This document shows, one piece after another, positions 1-7,418 of a stretch of DNA of 40,849 nt; the first letter of the stretch is position 1, and each line of letters starts with the position of its first letter. The translations under genes and the position numbers were made by a program. Source of the DNA: an uncultured beta proteobacterium (lineage in GTDB: Bacteria; Pseudomonadota; Gammaproteobacteria; Burkholderiales; Burkholderiaceae_E); assembly GCA_903934295.1 (NCBI GenBank), contig CAIZNI010000028.1:1-40849 (forward strand), written 5' to 3'. Below the pieces are notes generated by a model that made no database searches, had not been told where the DNA came from, and saw only the letters and a list, made by a program, of their open reading frames with translations.

Positions 1-2191
1 CGCCGCTGGCGGTGGCCAGGCGGGTCTCCCGCGCGGTCAGCTCGCGTTCGATCTCGTCGGCGCGCGCGGCCAGCGCGTCGGGCGAGGCGGCGCAAGGCAG
101 GCCTGGCAGGCCGGTGTCGGCGATTGCCCCGGCCAGCAGCACCGAGAGCGCGGCGGCGGTGGCGCCCGCTTGGCCGGCCTGCGCCTGCAGCGCGTCCAGC
201 GTCTCGGCCGCTGCGCGGGCCTTCATCAGCCGGCCCTGCCATTCGCGCAGCAGCTCCGGTGCCAGGCAGGGGAGGCCGGCCTGCGCCAGCCGCTCGGACC
301 AGCGCTGCTGCAGGTCGTCGGTCTGGCGGGTCTGCGCGAGCAGCCGCGCCGTCAGCCCGTTGCGGTCGCCCGTCAGCTTGTCGATCTCGCGCTGCGCGGC
401 CTGCAGCAGCGCCGCGCGCTGGGTGTCGCGCGCCAGGTCGTCGGCCAGGCGGTCGGCCGCCCGCACCGCCCGTTCATACTCGGGTGCCGACGCGGCGTCC
501 GGTGCGCCGGCGCCCTCCAGCCCGGCGCGAATCGCCTGCCAGAGCGAATCGCGGTGCGCGCGCGCCTGGGCCACGTCCTGCGCGGTCGGCACCGCGCCTT
601 GCACCAGCAGGTCCTGGTGCCGACCGGTTTCCTGACCCAGGGCAGCGTCGATCTCGGCGATCCGCCGCTGCAGGTCTGCGCCCTGGGTCGACAGCTGTTC
701 GCGCTGGCTGAGCGCGAGGTCGATCTCGGCATCGAGCAGCGGGTTCATCGGTTCGAACGCATCGCGCTGTGCCACGCCCACCGCGCGCAGGGCGCCCGTC
801 AGCGTGCGCTGCGCCGTCTCGATCTCGGCCGGCAGGTCGGCCAGCCGGCGCAGCGACGCTTCCTGGCGGGTGGCCTCGATGCGGGCGCTGCGCAGCGCGG
901 TCCGCACCGCCGGCCCGGGCAGCGGCGGCTCGGCCGGCGCCAGGGTTTCCTCATCGAGCCGCGCCAGCGCCGCGTCGCTGGCGGCGATGTCCTGCGCGGC
1001 CTGCTCGGCCTCGCGCAGCGCGTCCTCAAGCCGGGCACGGGCCGCCGGCGCCGGCGCCAGCGCCACCAGCGCCTCGGGTGTCAGGGCCGGTTCGATGCGG
1101 GCCGCCAGTCGCAGCAGGGCCTCGCGATGGTGGTCGGCCTGCACGCCTGCCTGGGCGAGCTCGTCCCGCAGCGCATCGACCTGACCGGCCGCGCCGGCCA
1201 GCCGGTCGATCGCCGCTGCCTGTCCGAGTACCGTGTCATCCGCCGGAATCGCCGCCAGGCGAGCCTGCTCGCGTTCGAGTGCCGCGCTGGCGCGCTGTGC
1301 GTTGCTGCGCGCCTGCTCCAGACCCGATTGCGCCGCCGCCAGCGCGGCCGGCGCATCCTCGGGCAGCACCACCGCCTCGGCCAGTGTCGCCAGCACCGCG
1401 GCCGACTGGTCGCGCGCGCGCAGCATCGGGGCCACCGCGCGCAGTTCGCGGATCGCCGTCAGCTGCCGGCCCAGCTCGCGCTGCTGCATCAGCTGTTCAT
1501 TGAGCATCCGCGCGGCGTCTTCGTGGCGCCGGTCCAGGTCGATCCAGTGCTGCGGGCGCAGCACCGCCTTGCGAAAGTCGTCCTGGCCCTGCTCGAAGGT
1601 GCGCACGGCCTCGTTGATCCGGGCGTTGCGGGCGTGCGAGCCGGGCATGTAGAGCTGGCGGGCCGACTGGTCGAGCCGGCTCAGCAGTGCCTTCACGCTG
1701 TGCACCCCGGCGCTGGCCTCGAACAGCGCCGCGCCGACCTCGCCCTCGCCCTCGAGCAGCGCCTGCCCGCCCTGGCGCAGACCCGCGTGATCGAGCCCGA
1801 ACAGCGTGTCGTACTCATCGCGCGACAGGCCGCCGGTCAGCCAGCCCTCGATCAGCGGGTTCAGCGGCTCGGTGCTCTCCTGGTCCATGTGCCGCGGGTC
1901 GCGCCGCAACAGCGTCTGGCCCTTGCCCTTTCGGCGCATCAGGCCGATTTCCTGGCCCTGCGGGTCGAGAAAGACTCCGCCCACCCGCATCGCGGCATAG
2001 GGGTGGCGAAACGCGTCGGTGCTGCTGTGGCCGATGCCGAAGCGCAGGTCGCCGATGGCGCGCCGCGTGGCCGACTTGCCGGCCTCGTTCGGACCGTGGA
2101 TGAGCACCACCGGCTGGCCGGCACTGCCCAGTTCGATCACCCGGTCGGTGAACGGGCCGAAGGCGCTCAGGTACAGGCGCACGAGCTTCAT
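1..2191 (-). CDS. YhaN-type AAA ATPase (SbcC/Rad50-like), 3' end outside the window
   Basis: Reading leftward from the ATG at 2191 the frame stays open to the window edge, giving at least 730 residues; the C-terminus lies outside. The N-terminus starts MKLVRLYLSAFGPF and has a Walker A of the SMC/Rad50 type, GPNEAGKS, near residues 33-40. The stretch FGLDHAGLRQGG near residue 135 is typical of the YhaN AAA domain. The rest is rich in Glu, Arg, Ala and Leu, as expected of long coiled coils. Family knowledge: such ATPases pair with an SbcD-like nuclease and act on DNA ends or repair structures. Its start codon overlaps the stop of the nuclease gene by ATGA, so the two are translationally coupled. 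The family call is firm; the exact DNA substrate is unknown. Confidence 0.85.
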   Translation of the reverse strand, partial: MKLVRLYLSAFGPFTDRVIELGSAGQPVVLIHGPNEAGKSATRRAIGDLRFGIGHSSTDAFRHPYAAMRVGGVFLDPQGQEIGLMRRKGKGQTLLRRDPRHMDQESTEPLNPLIEGWLTGGLSRDEYDTLFGLDHAGLRQGGQALLEGEGEVGAALFEASAGVHSVKALLSRLDQSARQLYMPGSHARNARINEAVRTFEQGQDDFRKAVLRPQHWIDLDRRHEDAARMLNEQLMQQRELGRQLTAIRELRAVAPMLRARDQSAAVLATLAEAVVLPEDAPAALAAAQSGLEQARSNAQRASAALEREQARLAAIPADDTVLGQAAAIDRLAGAAGQVDALRDELAQAGVQADHHREALLRLAARIEPALTPEALVALAPAPAARARLEDALREAEQAAQDIAASDAALARLDEETLAPAEPPLPGPAVRTALRSARIEATRQEASLRRLADLPAEIETAQRTLTGALRAVGVAQRDAFEPMNPLLDAEIDLALSQREQLSTQGADLQRRIAEIDAALGQETGRHQDLLVQGAVPTAQDVAQARAHRDSLWQAIRAGLEGAGAPDAASAPEYERAVRAADRLADDLARDTQRAALLQAAQREIDKLTGDRNGLTARLLAQTRQTDDLQQRWSERLAQAGLPCLAPELLREWQGRLMKARAAAETLDALQAQAGQAGATAAALSVLLAGAIADTGLPGLPCAASPDALAARADEIERELTARETRLATASG

Positions 2192-3456
2192 GCGTCGCCC
2201 GCCGTCGCGTCAGGGTCGGCCAGCTGCGCCAGCACGGTCGCCTCGGCGTCGGCCAGCAGGTGGCCCAGTGCCTCGGCGTCGAGCGCGGTGGGCGATTCGC
2301 CGGCCAGTTCGGCGGGCAACCGTTTCATCTCGCCCAGCTGCGCCGTGGCAAAGGCGCGCAGCGCGGCCGCATCGCCCGCCAGCTCATCAACCAGCCGGAT
2401 CACCTCGCCGAAGGCATCCTCGCGCAGGGCCGCCGCGCCGCGGTCCAGGGGCGAGCGCAGTGCCAGCTGCACCTGTTCGATCCAGACCTCGGCGTGCGCC
2501 AGATCCTGCGCGGCGGCCCGCACCGCCGCGGCGATCGTGCCGGGCTGGGCGGCCTCCAGGCGATGCAGCGGTGTCTGTCCGGACAGGACCAGACGCACCG
2601 CGTGCAGACGGTCGCGCGCGTCGTCGGTGATGGCTGCCAGCGCCTGCCGGCAGCGTGCCGCCAGCGTGTCGATGCCGGTTTCCCCGGTCACGTCGAGTGC
2701 CAGCTGGTGCCAGCGCACCGTCTCGAGCGCCAGCGCCTGCGTCGCGACGATCCGCCCGGCCTCCACCGTCACCAGTTCGCAGCCCTTGGGGCCGGTCTCC
2801 TTCACATGGCGCCCCTGCAGATTGCCGGGAAAGACGATGCGCGGATCGGCCTCGCGCACCACTTCGCGGGCGTGGATGTGGCCCAGCGCGAAGTAGTCAT
2901 AGCCGCTGGCCACCAGGTTGGCCACCGTGGTCGGCGCATAGGGGTCGTGGTCGATGTGGCCGGTCAGGCTGGTGTGCAGCACGCCGATGTTGAACAGCCC
3001 CGGCACCGGCCGGTTGTAGTCGGGCACGAAGTCCTCGGTCACCGCCCGGTTGGCGAAGCTGCGCCCGTGCACCGCCACCCCCAGGGCATCGATGCGCACC
3101 GTCTCGCAGGTCCGGGCGCTGAAGACGTGCACGCCCTCGACCGCCGGGAGCTGGCGGGTGATCTGGCTTTCGGCGTCGTGGTTGCCCTTGGCGATGAACA
3201 CCCGGATGCCCGCGCGGGTGAGCGCCACCAGCTGTTCCCGAAAGAACAGGCCGGTGCGGAAGTCGGCCCAGTTGCCATCGAAGATGTCGCCGGCGAGCAC
3301 GACCAGGTCCACGCGCTGGCGCAGCGCCTGCTCGACCAGCGCACGCAGCGCCAGCCGGGTCGCCCCGCGCAGCCGCTCGACCGGTGCGCCGGCGTAGGCG
3401 TCCAGTCCGTGCAGCGGGCTGTCGATGTGCAGGTCGGCGGCGTGGATGAATTTCAT
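2188..3456 (-). CDS. YhaO/SbcD-like DNA repair metallophosphoesterase
   Basis: A 422-residue protein. The calcineurin-like phosphoesterase motifs appear in order: ADLHIDSPL (D-x-H), LAGDIFDG (GD), AKGNHD (GNHD) and LGHIHARE (GHxH), which bind the two catalytic metals. I chose the ATG at 3456 because MKFIHAADLHIDSP is the standard family N-terminus; the frame extends 28 codons upstream, but that part is low-complexity and Pro-rich. Family knowledge: SbcD/Mre11-type nuclease that cuts DNA ends with an SMC-like ATPase partner. The partner follows directly, overlapping by ATGA. The C-terminal third, with no recognised motif, is probably the capping and ATPase-binding part. Cytoplasmic; no signal peptide. 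Confidence 0.88.
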   Translation of the reverse strand: MKFIHAADLHIDSPLHGLDAYAGAPVERLRGATRLALRALVEQALRQRVDLVVLAGDIFDGNWADFRTGLFFREQLVALTRAGIRVFIAKGNHDAESQITRQLPAVEGVHVFSARTCETVRIDALGVAVHGRSFANRAVTEDFVPDYNRPVPGLFNIGVLHTSLTGHIDHDPYAPTTVANLVASGYDYFALGHIHAREVVREADPRIVFPGNLQGRHVKETGPKGCELVTVEAGRIVATQALALETVRWHQLALDVTGETGIDTLAARCRQALAAITDDARDRLHAVRLVLSGQTPLHRLEAAQPGTIAAAVRAAAQDLAHAEVWIEQVQLALRSPLDRGAAALREDAFGEVIRLVDELAGDAAALRAFATAQLGEMKRLPAELAGESPTALDAEALGHLLADAEATVLAQLADPDATAGDA

Positions 3457-3738
3457 GGGGCGGGGTGGGGGGTGAGGCGGGGGTGAGGCGCAGGTGGTGC
3501 AGGGGCGGCCGATTCGCCGTCCGGACCCGCATCTTGCCACCGACCGGGCGCCACTTGAGCTTGCGCAACCCGTTTCGCCACCGGCGCGCCAGACTCCGCG
3601 AAGGGTGCTCCCAGAGGGGCGGGGAGGCCTGTGGACGGCGTGCGCGCACCGTCGTCAGGGGTTCGCGAGCGGTCGTTTGTCGGTCAGTTTTACACCGCTG
3701 ATTTCCGTGACAAACCGCACATTTTTGAAGTCCATAAA

Positions 3739-3758
3739 ATTCAATCACTTACTTGAAT
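3739..3758. repeat. Inverted repeat upstream of the sigma-54-type promoter
   Basis: ATTCAA (3739-3744) and TTGAAT (3753-3758) are exact inverted copies with 8 bp between. A second nested pair, AATCA/TGATT, overlaps them. The centre lies about 48 bp before the predicted transcription start. It could be an activator site, although sigma-54 activators usually bind farther upstream. Confidence 0.4.
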
Positions 3759-3769
3759 GATTAAAAAAG

Positions 3770-3785
3770 TGGCATAGAACCTGCA
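3770..3785 (+). promoter_or_regulatory. Sigma-54 (RpoN) -24/-12 promoter of the PEP-CTERM gene
   Basis: TGGCATAGAACCTGCA matches the sigma-54 pattern TGGCAC-N5-TTGCA at its key positions. GG and GC are spaced exactly as -25/-24 and -13/-12. The predicted start is near 3796, leaving a leader of about 42 nt before the ATG at 3838. Family knowledge: PEP-CTERM genes in many exosortase-bearing bacteria are driven by RpoN with a PrsK/PrsR-type two-component system. Neither regulator is in this window. Confidence 0.75.
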
Positions 3786-3827
3786 AGGAACCTCCCGGGA
3801 TCGAATCCGACCCATTTCACTCAGCAC

Positions 3828-3832
3828 GGAGG
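3828..3832 (+). promoter_or_regulatory. Ribosome binding site GGAGG of the PEP-CTERM gene
   Basis: GGAGG lies 5 nt before the ATG at 3838 and fixes the start of the PEP-CTERM protein. Confidence 0.8.
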
Positions 3833-3837
3833 TTTCC

Positions 3838-4695
3838 ATGTTTCCAAAGCATCTTCTCGCCACCGCAGCGGCCACCCTGGCCATGACGGTGACCAGCGTG
3901 GCCAGCGCAGCCGCGCTGCTGACGATCGTCAACACCGACCCCGGTCGCCAGGAGCACACCGGCGATCCCGGCGGCAGCGTCTATCCCTCGAACAACGGCA
4001 CCCCGCCGGGACCGGGTGTGCCGTGGCAGGTGCCGAACCCGGCCGGCGCGGCGGGCGCTGGCTGGCCGACCGGTCCGGGCATGTCGGTGGATTCGTCATT
4101 TCCGCCGGGTTGTCCGGGGAGTGGGCCCTGCAACGTGGGCACCTCCGGCTGGTACGGCGCCTATCTGCAGTTGAACCAGGCGTCCAATGTGACCTTCCAG
4201 TACATGGGCTCGGGGAACGCCAGCCTGGCCAACACCTTCCAGATCGACGATCCCAGCGATGGCCTGGGCAACTGGATCACGCTCTTCCCGGGCAACGGCG
4301 GCCCTTGTGGCGCTGCGGGCGCGGCGCCGGTGACCCCGACCTGCACGGCCGGCAGCAACGAGTTCACCTATGCGCTGCCGGCCGGGTATCTCCCGTTCCG
4401 ATTCGTGACGGGCAACGCGGTGACCCTGACCAACGATGGCGCCGGCAACCCCACCAACATCCTGCAATCGCCCAGTTACTTCCTCGGCGTGGACCCCTAT
4501 CTGGCGACCATTCCCCACCAGCTCTCCGGCCAGGCGGTCTATGCCGGACTGTCGGATCTGCCGGGAAGCGGTGACCACGACTTCCAGGACCTCGGCGTGC
4601 GCATCAGCACCGTGCCCGAGCCCGGCACCATGGCGCTGCTCGGCCTGGTCATGGGCGGCATCGCCCTGCGCTCGCGGCGCAAGCAGACCGCCTGA
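3838..4695 (+). CDS. PEP-CTERM sorting domain protein
   Basis: A 285-residue exported protein. Residues 1-24 form a signal peptide ending near SVASAAA. The C-terminus has the sorting signal: VPEPG, then a hydrophobic helix (TMALLGLVMGGIAL), then basic RSRRK. Family knowledge: exosortase (EpsH/XrtA) cleaves at PEP and the mature protein is released or attached to surface polysaccharide, often in biofilm or floc formers. The middle is rich in Gly, Pro, Asn and Ser, with pairs of Cys, and matches no enzyme family I recognise. A strong GGAGG and a sigma-54 promoter precede it. Transcribed alone. The exosortase itself is not in the window. Confidence 0.92.
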   Translation: MFPKHLLATAAATLAMTVTSVASAAALLTIVNTDPGRQEHTGDPGGSVYPSNNGTPPGPGVPWQVPNPAGAAGAGWPTGPGMSVDSSFPPGCPGSGPCNVGTSGWYGAYLQLNQASNVTFQYMGSGNASLANTFQIDDPSDGLGNWITLFPGNGGPCGAAGAAPVTPTCTAGSNEFTYALPAGYLPFRFVTGNAVTLTNDGAGNPTNILQSPSYFLGVDPYLATIPHQLSGQAVYAGLSDLPGSGDHDFQDLGVRISTVPEPGTMALLGLVMGGIALRSRRKQTA

Positions 4696-4696
4696 C

Positions 4697-4720
4697 GCCC
4701 GCTCCGCGGCGCGCGCGGGC
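4697..4720 (+). terminator. Possible weak terminator hairpin after the PEP-CTERM gene
   Basis: GCCCGC (4697-4702) pairs with GCGGGC (4715-4720) across a 12-nt loop, one base after the stop codon. There is no T-run, so it may only protect the mRNA end. Confidence 0.3.
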
Positions 4721-4956
4721 CGGCTTTCGGGCGGGCTCGTACTGCGCTGCTGACGGCATCGCCGAGGTGCGTTGGCGCCCTGGCGGGCCGCCGCTTTTCC
4801 ACGCCCTCGCGCACCAGGGCGCGCAGCCATCCGTCGATTCCGCTGCCATCGGATCGGACCGCCGACATTGACCCGCCGCCGATCCTGTCCAAGAATCAGG
4901 GGCTGGGCCTGACCTCGACGCGCATCGGGCTTCCCCGCCCTGGCTCGCGCCGGTCC

Positions 4957-5015
4957 GGTTCATCCGCACCGTTTCATCCGCACCGGTTTTCCACCCCCAC
5001 CGGTTTTCCACCCTC
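4957..5015. repeat. Imperfect short tandem array before ligJ
   Basis: Two 14-bp units (GGTTCATCCGCACC and GTTTCATCCGCACC, 4957-4984) are followed by two longer related units starting GGTTTTCCACCC (4985-5001 and 5002-5015). The array ends 22 bp before the ligJ start. It looks like slippage duplication; no function is evident. Confidence 0.7.
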
Positions 5016-5037
5016 ATATCCCGTCGACACGCCTTTC

Positions 5038-6081
5038 ATGCAGCGACCCCCGATGATCATCGATTGCCACGGCCACTACACCACCGCCCCCAAGGCGCTG
5101 GACGACTGGCGCGACCGCCAGGTCGCCGGCATCGCCGACCCGGCGAGCATGCCGTGCGCCGCCGACCTGCGCATCAGCGACGATGAACTGCGCGAGTCGA
5201 TCGAATCCAATCAGCTGCGCCTGATGCGCGAGCGCGGCAGCGACCTCACCATCTTCAGCCCGCGCGCCAGCTTCATGGCCCATCACATCGGCGACTTCCA
5301 GGTGTCGAGCACCTGGGCGGCGATCTGCAACGAGCTCTGCTTCCGGGTGAGCGAGCTCTTTCCCGACCACTTCATCCCGGCGGCGATGCTGCCGCAAAGT
5401 CCGGGCGTCGATCCGGCCACCTGCATCCCCGAACTGGTGAAGTGCGTCGAGCAGTACGGCAATGTCGCGATCAACCTGAACCCGGACCCTTCGGGCGGCC
5501 ACTGGACCTCGCCGCCGCTGTCCGATCGCCACTGGTACCCGGTCTACGAGAAGATGGTCGAGTACGGCATCCCGGCCATGATCCATGTCAGCACCAGCTG
5601 CAACCACTGCTTCCACACCACCGGCGCGCACTATCTGAACGCCGACACCACCGCGTTCATGCAGTGCCTCACCTCGGACCTGTTCAAGGACTTCCCGACC
5701 CTGAAGTTCGTGATCCCGCACGGCGGCGGCGCGGTGCCCTATCACTGGGGACGCTTTCGCGGTCTCGCTCAGGAGCTGCGCAAGCCGTTGCTCAAGGACC
5801 ACCTGCTCAACAACATTTTTTTCGACACCTGCGTCTATCACCAGCCGGGCATCGACCTGCTGACGCGTGTGATTCCGGTCGACAACATCCTGTTCGCCAG
5901 CGAGATGATCGGCGCGGTGCGTGGCATCGATCCCGAGACCGGACATTACTTCGACGACACCCGCCGCTACATCGATGCCGCCGGCACGCTCTCGCCGCAG
6001 GACCGGCACAAGGTCTACGAGGGCAACGCCCGACGGGTCTATCCGCGGCTCGACGCCGCGCTCCGGCGCAAGGGACTTTGA
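5038..6081 (+). CDS. ligJ: 4-oxalomesaconate hydratase (LigJ-like), amidohydrolase superfamily
   Basis: A 347-residue protein starting MQRPPMIIDCHGHYTTAPKA; the DCHGHYTTAPKA block is the LigJ signature. Later parts such as HVSTSCNHCFHTTGAHYLNADT and FVIPHGGGAVPYHWGR carry the metal-binding His and other conserved residues of this amidohydrolase branch. Family knowledge: LigJ hydrates 4-oxalomesaconate to 4-carboxy-4-hydroxy-2-oxoadipate in the protocatechuate/gallate 4,5-cleavage pathway. The next pathway enzyme is the LigK aldolase, and a broken ligK-like remnant follows directly. ATG 5053 is an alternative start; no strong ribosome site decides. ligABC, ligC and ligI are not in this window. 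Related gallate-pathway hydratases cannot be excluded. Confidence 0.88.
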   Translation: MQRPPMIIDCHGHYTTAPKALDDWRDRQVAGIADPASMPCAADLRISDDELRESIESNQLRLMRERGSDLTIFSPRASFMAHHIGDFQVSSTWAAICNELCFRVSELFPDHFIPAAMLPQSPGVDPATCIPELVKCVEQYGNVAINLNPDPSGGHWTSPPLSDRHWYPVYEKMVEYGIPAMIHVSTSCNHCFHTTGAHYLNADTTAFMQCLTSDLFKDFPTLKFVIPHGGGAVPYHWGRFRGLAQELRKPLLKDHLLNNIFFDTCVYHQPGIDLLTRVIPVDNILFASEMIGAVRGIDPETGHYFDDTRRYIDAAGTLSPQDRHKVYEGNARRVYPRLDAALRRKGL

Positions 6082-6083
6082 CC

Positions 6084-6345
6084 GTGCATGAACCGGGCGT
6101 GGTCGAGGCGCTCACCGCCGAGGGCACCGACGGTTTCTTTGGCGACCTGCTGACGACCTGCTGACGACCTGCTGACGACCTGCTGACGACCTGCTGACGA
6201 CCGGCTGGCGACCGGCTGGCGACCGGCTGGCGACCGGCTGGCGACCTCGTTCCCGGCCCGCGGCGCCGATGCGCTGGTGATCGACGCCGGGGTGCGCGTC
6301 GCGGCGGTGGCCGCCGCCGCCTTCGGCATCCGCCACCCGGAAGAG
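6084..6345 (+). pseudogene. Remnant of a LigK/RraA-type 4-carboxy-4-hydroxy-2-oxoadipate aldolase gene
   Basis: Two short pieces of the aldolase can be read on either side of an 11-bp tandem array. Upstream, frame 6084: TAEGTDGFFGDLL, then a stop inside the array. Downstream, another frame: LATSFPARGADALVIDAGVR. Joined, they give the family core TDGFFGDLLATSF-ARGADALVIDAGVR. Family knowledge: this core belongs to the class II aldolase LigK/ProA of about 230 residues, which follows LigJ in the pathway. The two frames differ by exactly the shift caused by eight extra 11-bp units. The first ~85 residues and the C-terminal half with the metal and substrate residues are missing. The gene cannot make a working aldolase; a functional copy may exist elsewhere. 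Confidence 0.7.
6147..6245. repeat. 11-bp tandem repeat, nine units (5 + 4)
   Basis: Five exact copies of CTGCTGACGAC (6147-6201) are followed by four exact copies of CGGCTGGCGAC (6202-6245). Both types differ by one base from CTGCTGGCGAC, which the intact aldolase would need to encode its Leu-Leu-Ala-Thr. The array sits exactly where one unit is expected, so it is an expansion of coding sequence. Eleven is not a multiple of three, so every unit shifts the frame. Confidence 0.95.
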
Positions 6346-7053
6346 TTAGCTTGCCGCCCCGCGCCGATAGATCAGCAGCCGTCCCTTGTACAGCGCTGCG
6401 CCCTCGTGCGCCGGCCTGTCCAGGCGTTCCTCGCGCATCAGAAAGCCGGCGATCGCCATCTGGCGGTTGAAGGCCGGCCGATTGCCCCGGTCGGGATCGA
6501 CGATCCAGACTTCTGCGGTCGCGGTGGCATGGCGGCCGATGAAGCCGGCCAGCGTCGACCGGTCATCGCGTTCATAGAGCACATCGCTGCCGACGATCAG
6601 GTCGAACAGGCCGCAGACCAGGCCTGGCGCGCCGCTGCCGCCGGGCGCGGTGCCGCCCACCGGTTCGTCCCAGAGCCCGTGCCGGTACTTCATGGGCGAC
6701 AAGCCGTTCAGTCGCAGGTTCTCCCGCACGAAACCGCCGGCCAGCGGGTGGCAGTCGCTCGCGGTGACGTCGGCGCCCGCGCGATGCCCGGCCAGGCTCG
6801 CCAGCGCCAGCCCGCAGCCCACCTCCAGGATGCGTTCGCCCACGCTCACCGACCGGGCGGCCAGCCGCGCGGCGAGTTGCACCCCTGACGGCCAGACCTG
6901 CCCGAACAGCGGCCAGGCGGCCGAGGAGATGCCCAGCCGGTCGGCCTCGCCCAGCGGATCGCTGAACTGGCGCGAGTCCAGCAGCGAGCGGATCAGCAGA
7001 TCGTCGGCACCGGCGATCGGGATGCGGTTCTGGGTGGTTCGATAGCCGGGCAT
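6346..7053 (-). CDS. Class I SAM-dependent methyltransferase
   Basis: A 235-residue cytoplasmic protein. Motif I is ILEVGCGLALAS (residues 75-86, EVGCG at 77-81), followed by ASDCHP near residue 98 as the acidic motif II and FDLIVGSDVLYE as motif IV. The FGQVWPSG stretch before motif I and the DVLYE motif resemble the METTL21/methyltransferase-16 group, which methylates protein lysines; the true substrate is unknown. Start at ATG 7053. The stop lies next to the ligK remnant on the other strand, so the two converge. It is transcribed alone, leftward, from the region beginning at 7054. Confidence 0.8.
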   Translation of the reverse strand: MPGYRTTQNRIPIAGADDLLIRSLLDSRQFSDPLGEADRLGISSAAWPLFGQVWPSGVQLAARLAARSVSVGERILEVGCGLALASLAGHRAGADVTASDCHPLAGGFVRENLRLNGLSPMKYRHGLWDEPVGGTAPGGSGAPGLVCGLFDLIVGSDVLYERDDRSTLAGFIGRHATATAEVWIVDPDRGNRPAFNRQMAIAGFLMREERLDRPAHEGAALYKGRLLIYRRGAAS

Positions 7054-7418
7054 GGGACGGGAAGCCCGGGGGCGGGGCGGCTTCAGAGAGGCGGGGGAGG
7101 GCGGAGTATGCGCGTTGTGCCGGCCTGGCGGTGGCGCGGGTTGCCGGGGCGAACAGTGGGCAGGACGGGCAAGGGGTGACGGGGATGTGTCAGCGATTCA
7201 GGACTGTCTCGGGGAAATATCAGGAGGCTCGACCCAAAAGATGAATTTTGAATCATTTTTAATATTATTCTCTATCGAGAATAGCATTCGCTATGGAGAA
7301 TTATTTTAACGGGATTATCTGTCGCGATCTCATCAATTTTAATTAGAGTCCTCTCGATATCGGGGGTGTCGACCCTCGGCGCGGTGCGAGCCCCTTTCGA
7401 TTTCTCCAGGCTCACTCC
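7054..7418. other. Divergent intergenic region with AT-rich island
   Basis: About 365 bp with no gene. Positions 7054-7235 are GC-rich and featureless. From about 7240 to 7400 the DNA becomes strikingly AT-rich compared with its surroundings and carries stacked inverted repeats. It probably holds the promoter and operator of the rightward winged-helix gene. Confidence 0.65.
7267..7301. repeat. Stacked dyads in the AT-rich island (operator candidate)
   Basis: ATTCTC (7267-7272) pairs with GAGAAT (7277-7282); ATAGC (7281-7285) pairs with GCTAT (7290-7294); a third half-site GAGAAT lies at 7296-7301. Such packed half-sites near a promoter suggest a regulator site, perhaps for the winged-helix protein encoded just downstream. 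Confidence 0.45.

Larger units (their letters stand above)
3457..3837. other. Divergent intergenic region, yhaO-like / PEP-CTERM
   Basis: About 380 bp without a convincing gene. The left two thirds is GC-rich with no clear signal. From about 3700 it becomes AT-rich and holds an inverted repeat and a -24/-12 promoter that serve the rightward gene, listed separately. Confidence 0.7.
4696..5037. other. Intergenic region between the PEP-CTERM gene and ligJ
   Basis: About 340 bp with no supported gene. It holds a GC hairpin just after the PEP-CTERM stop and a short imperfect tandem array before ligJ, both listed separately. I see no convincing -35/-10 pair for ligJ. Confidence 0.6.

Noticed and set aside
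170-2896. Long rightward open frame of 908 codons
   Set aside because: It is the antisense shadow of the ATPase and nuclease genes, spans both, is extremely Arg/Gln/Leu-rich and shows no domain. Long antisense frames are common in very GC-rich DNA.
6147-6245. CRISPR-like array
   Set aside because: The units are 11 bp, directly joined and without spacers. This is a tandem minisatellite inside former coding sequence.
6039-6329. Leftward 96-codon frame with repeated SSAGRQQVV
   Set aside because: It is created by the 11-bp repeat read in three frames and overlaps the end of ligJ. No ribosome site or similarity.
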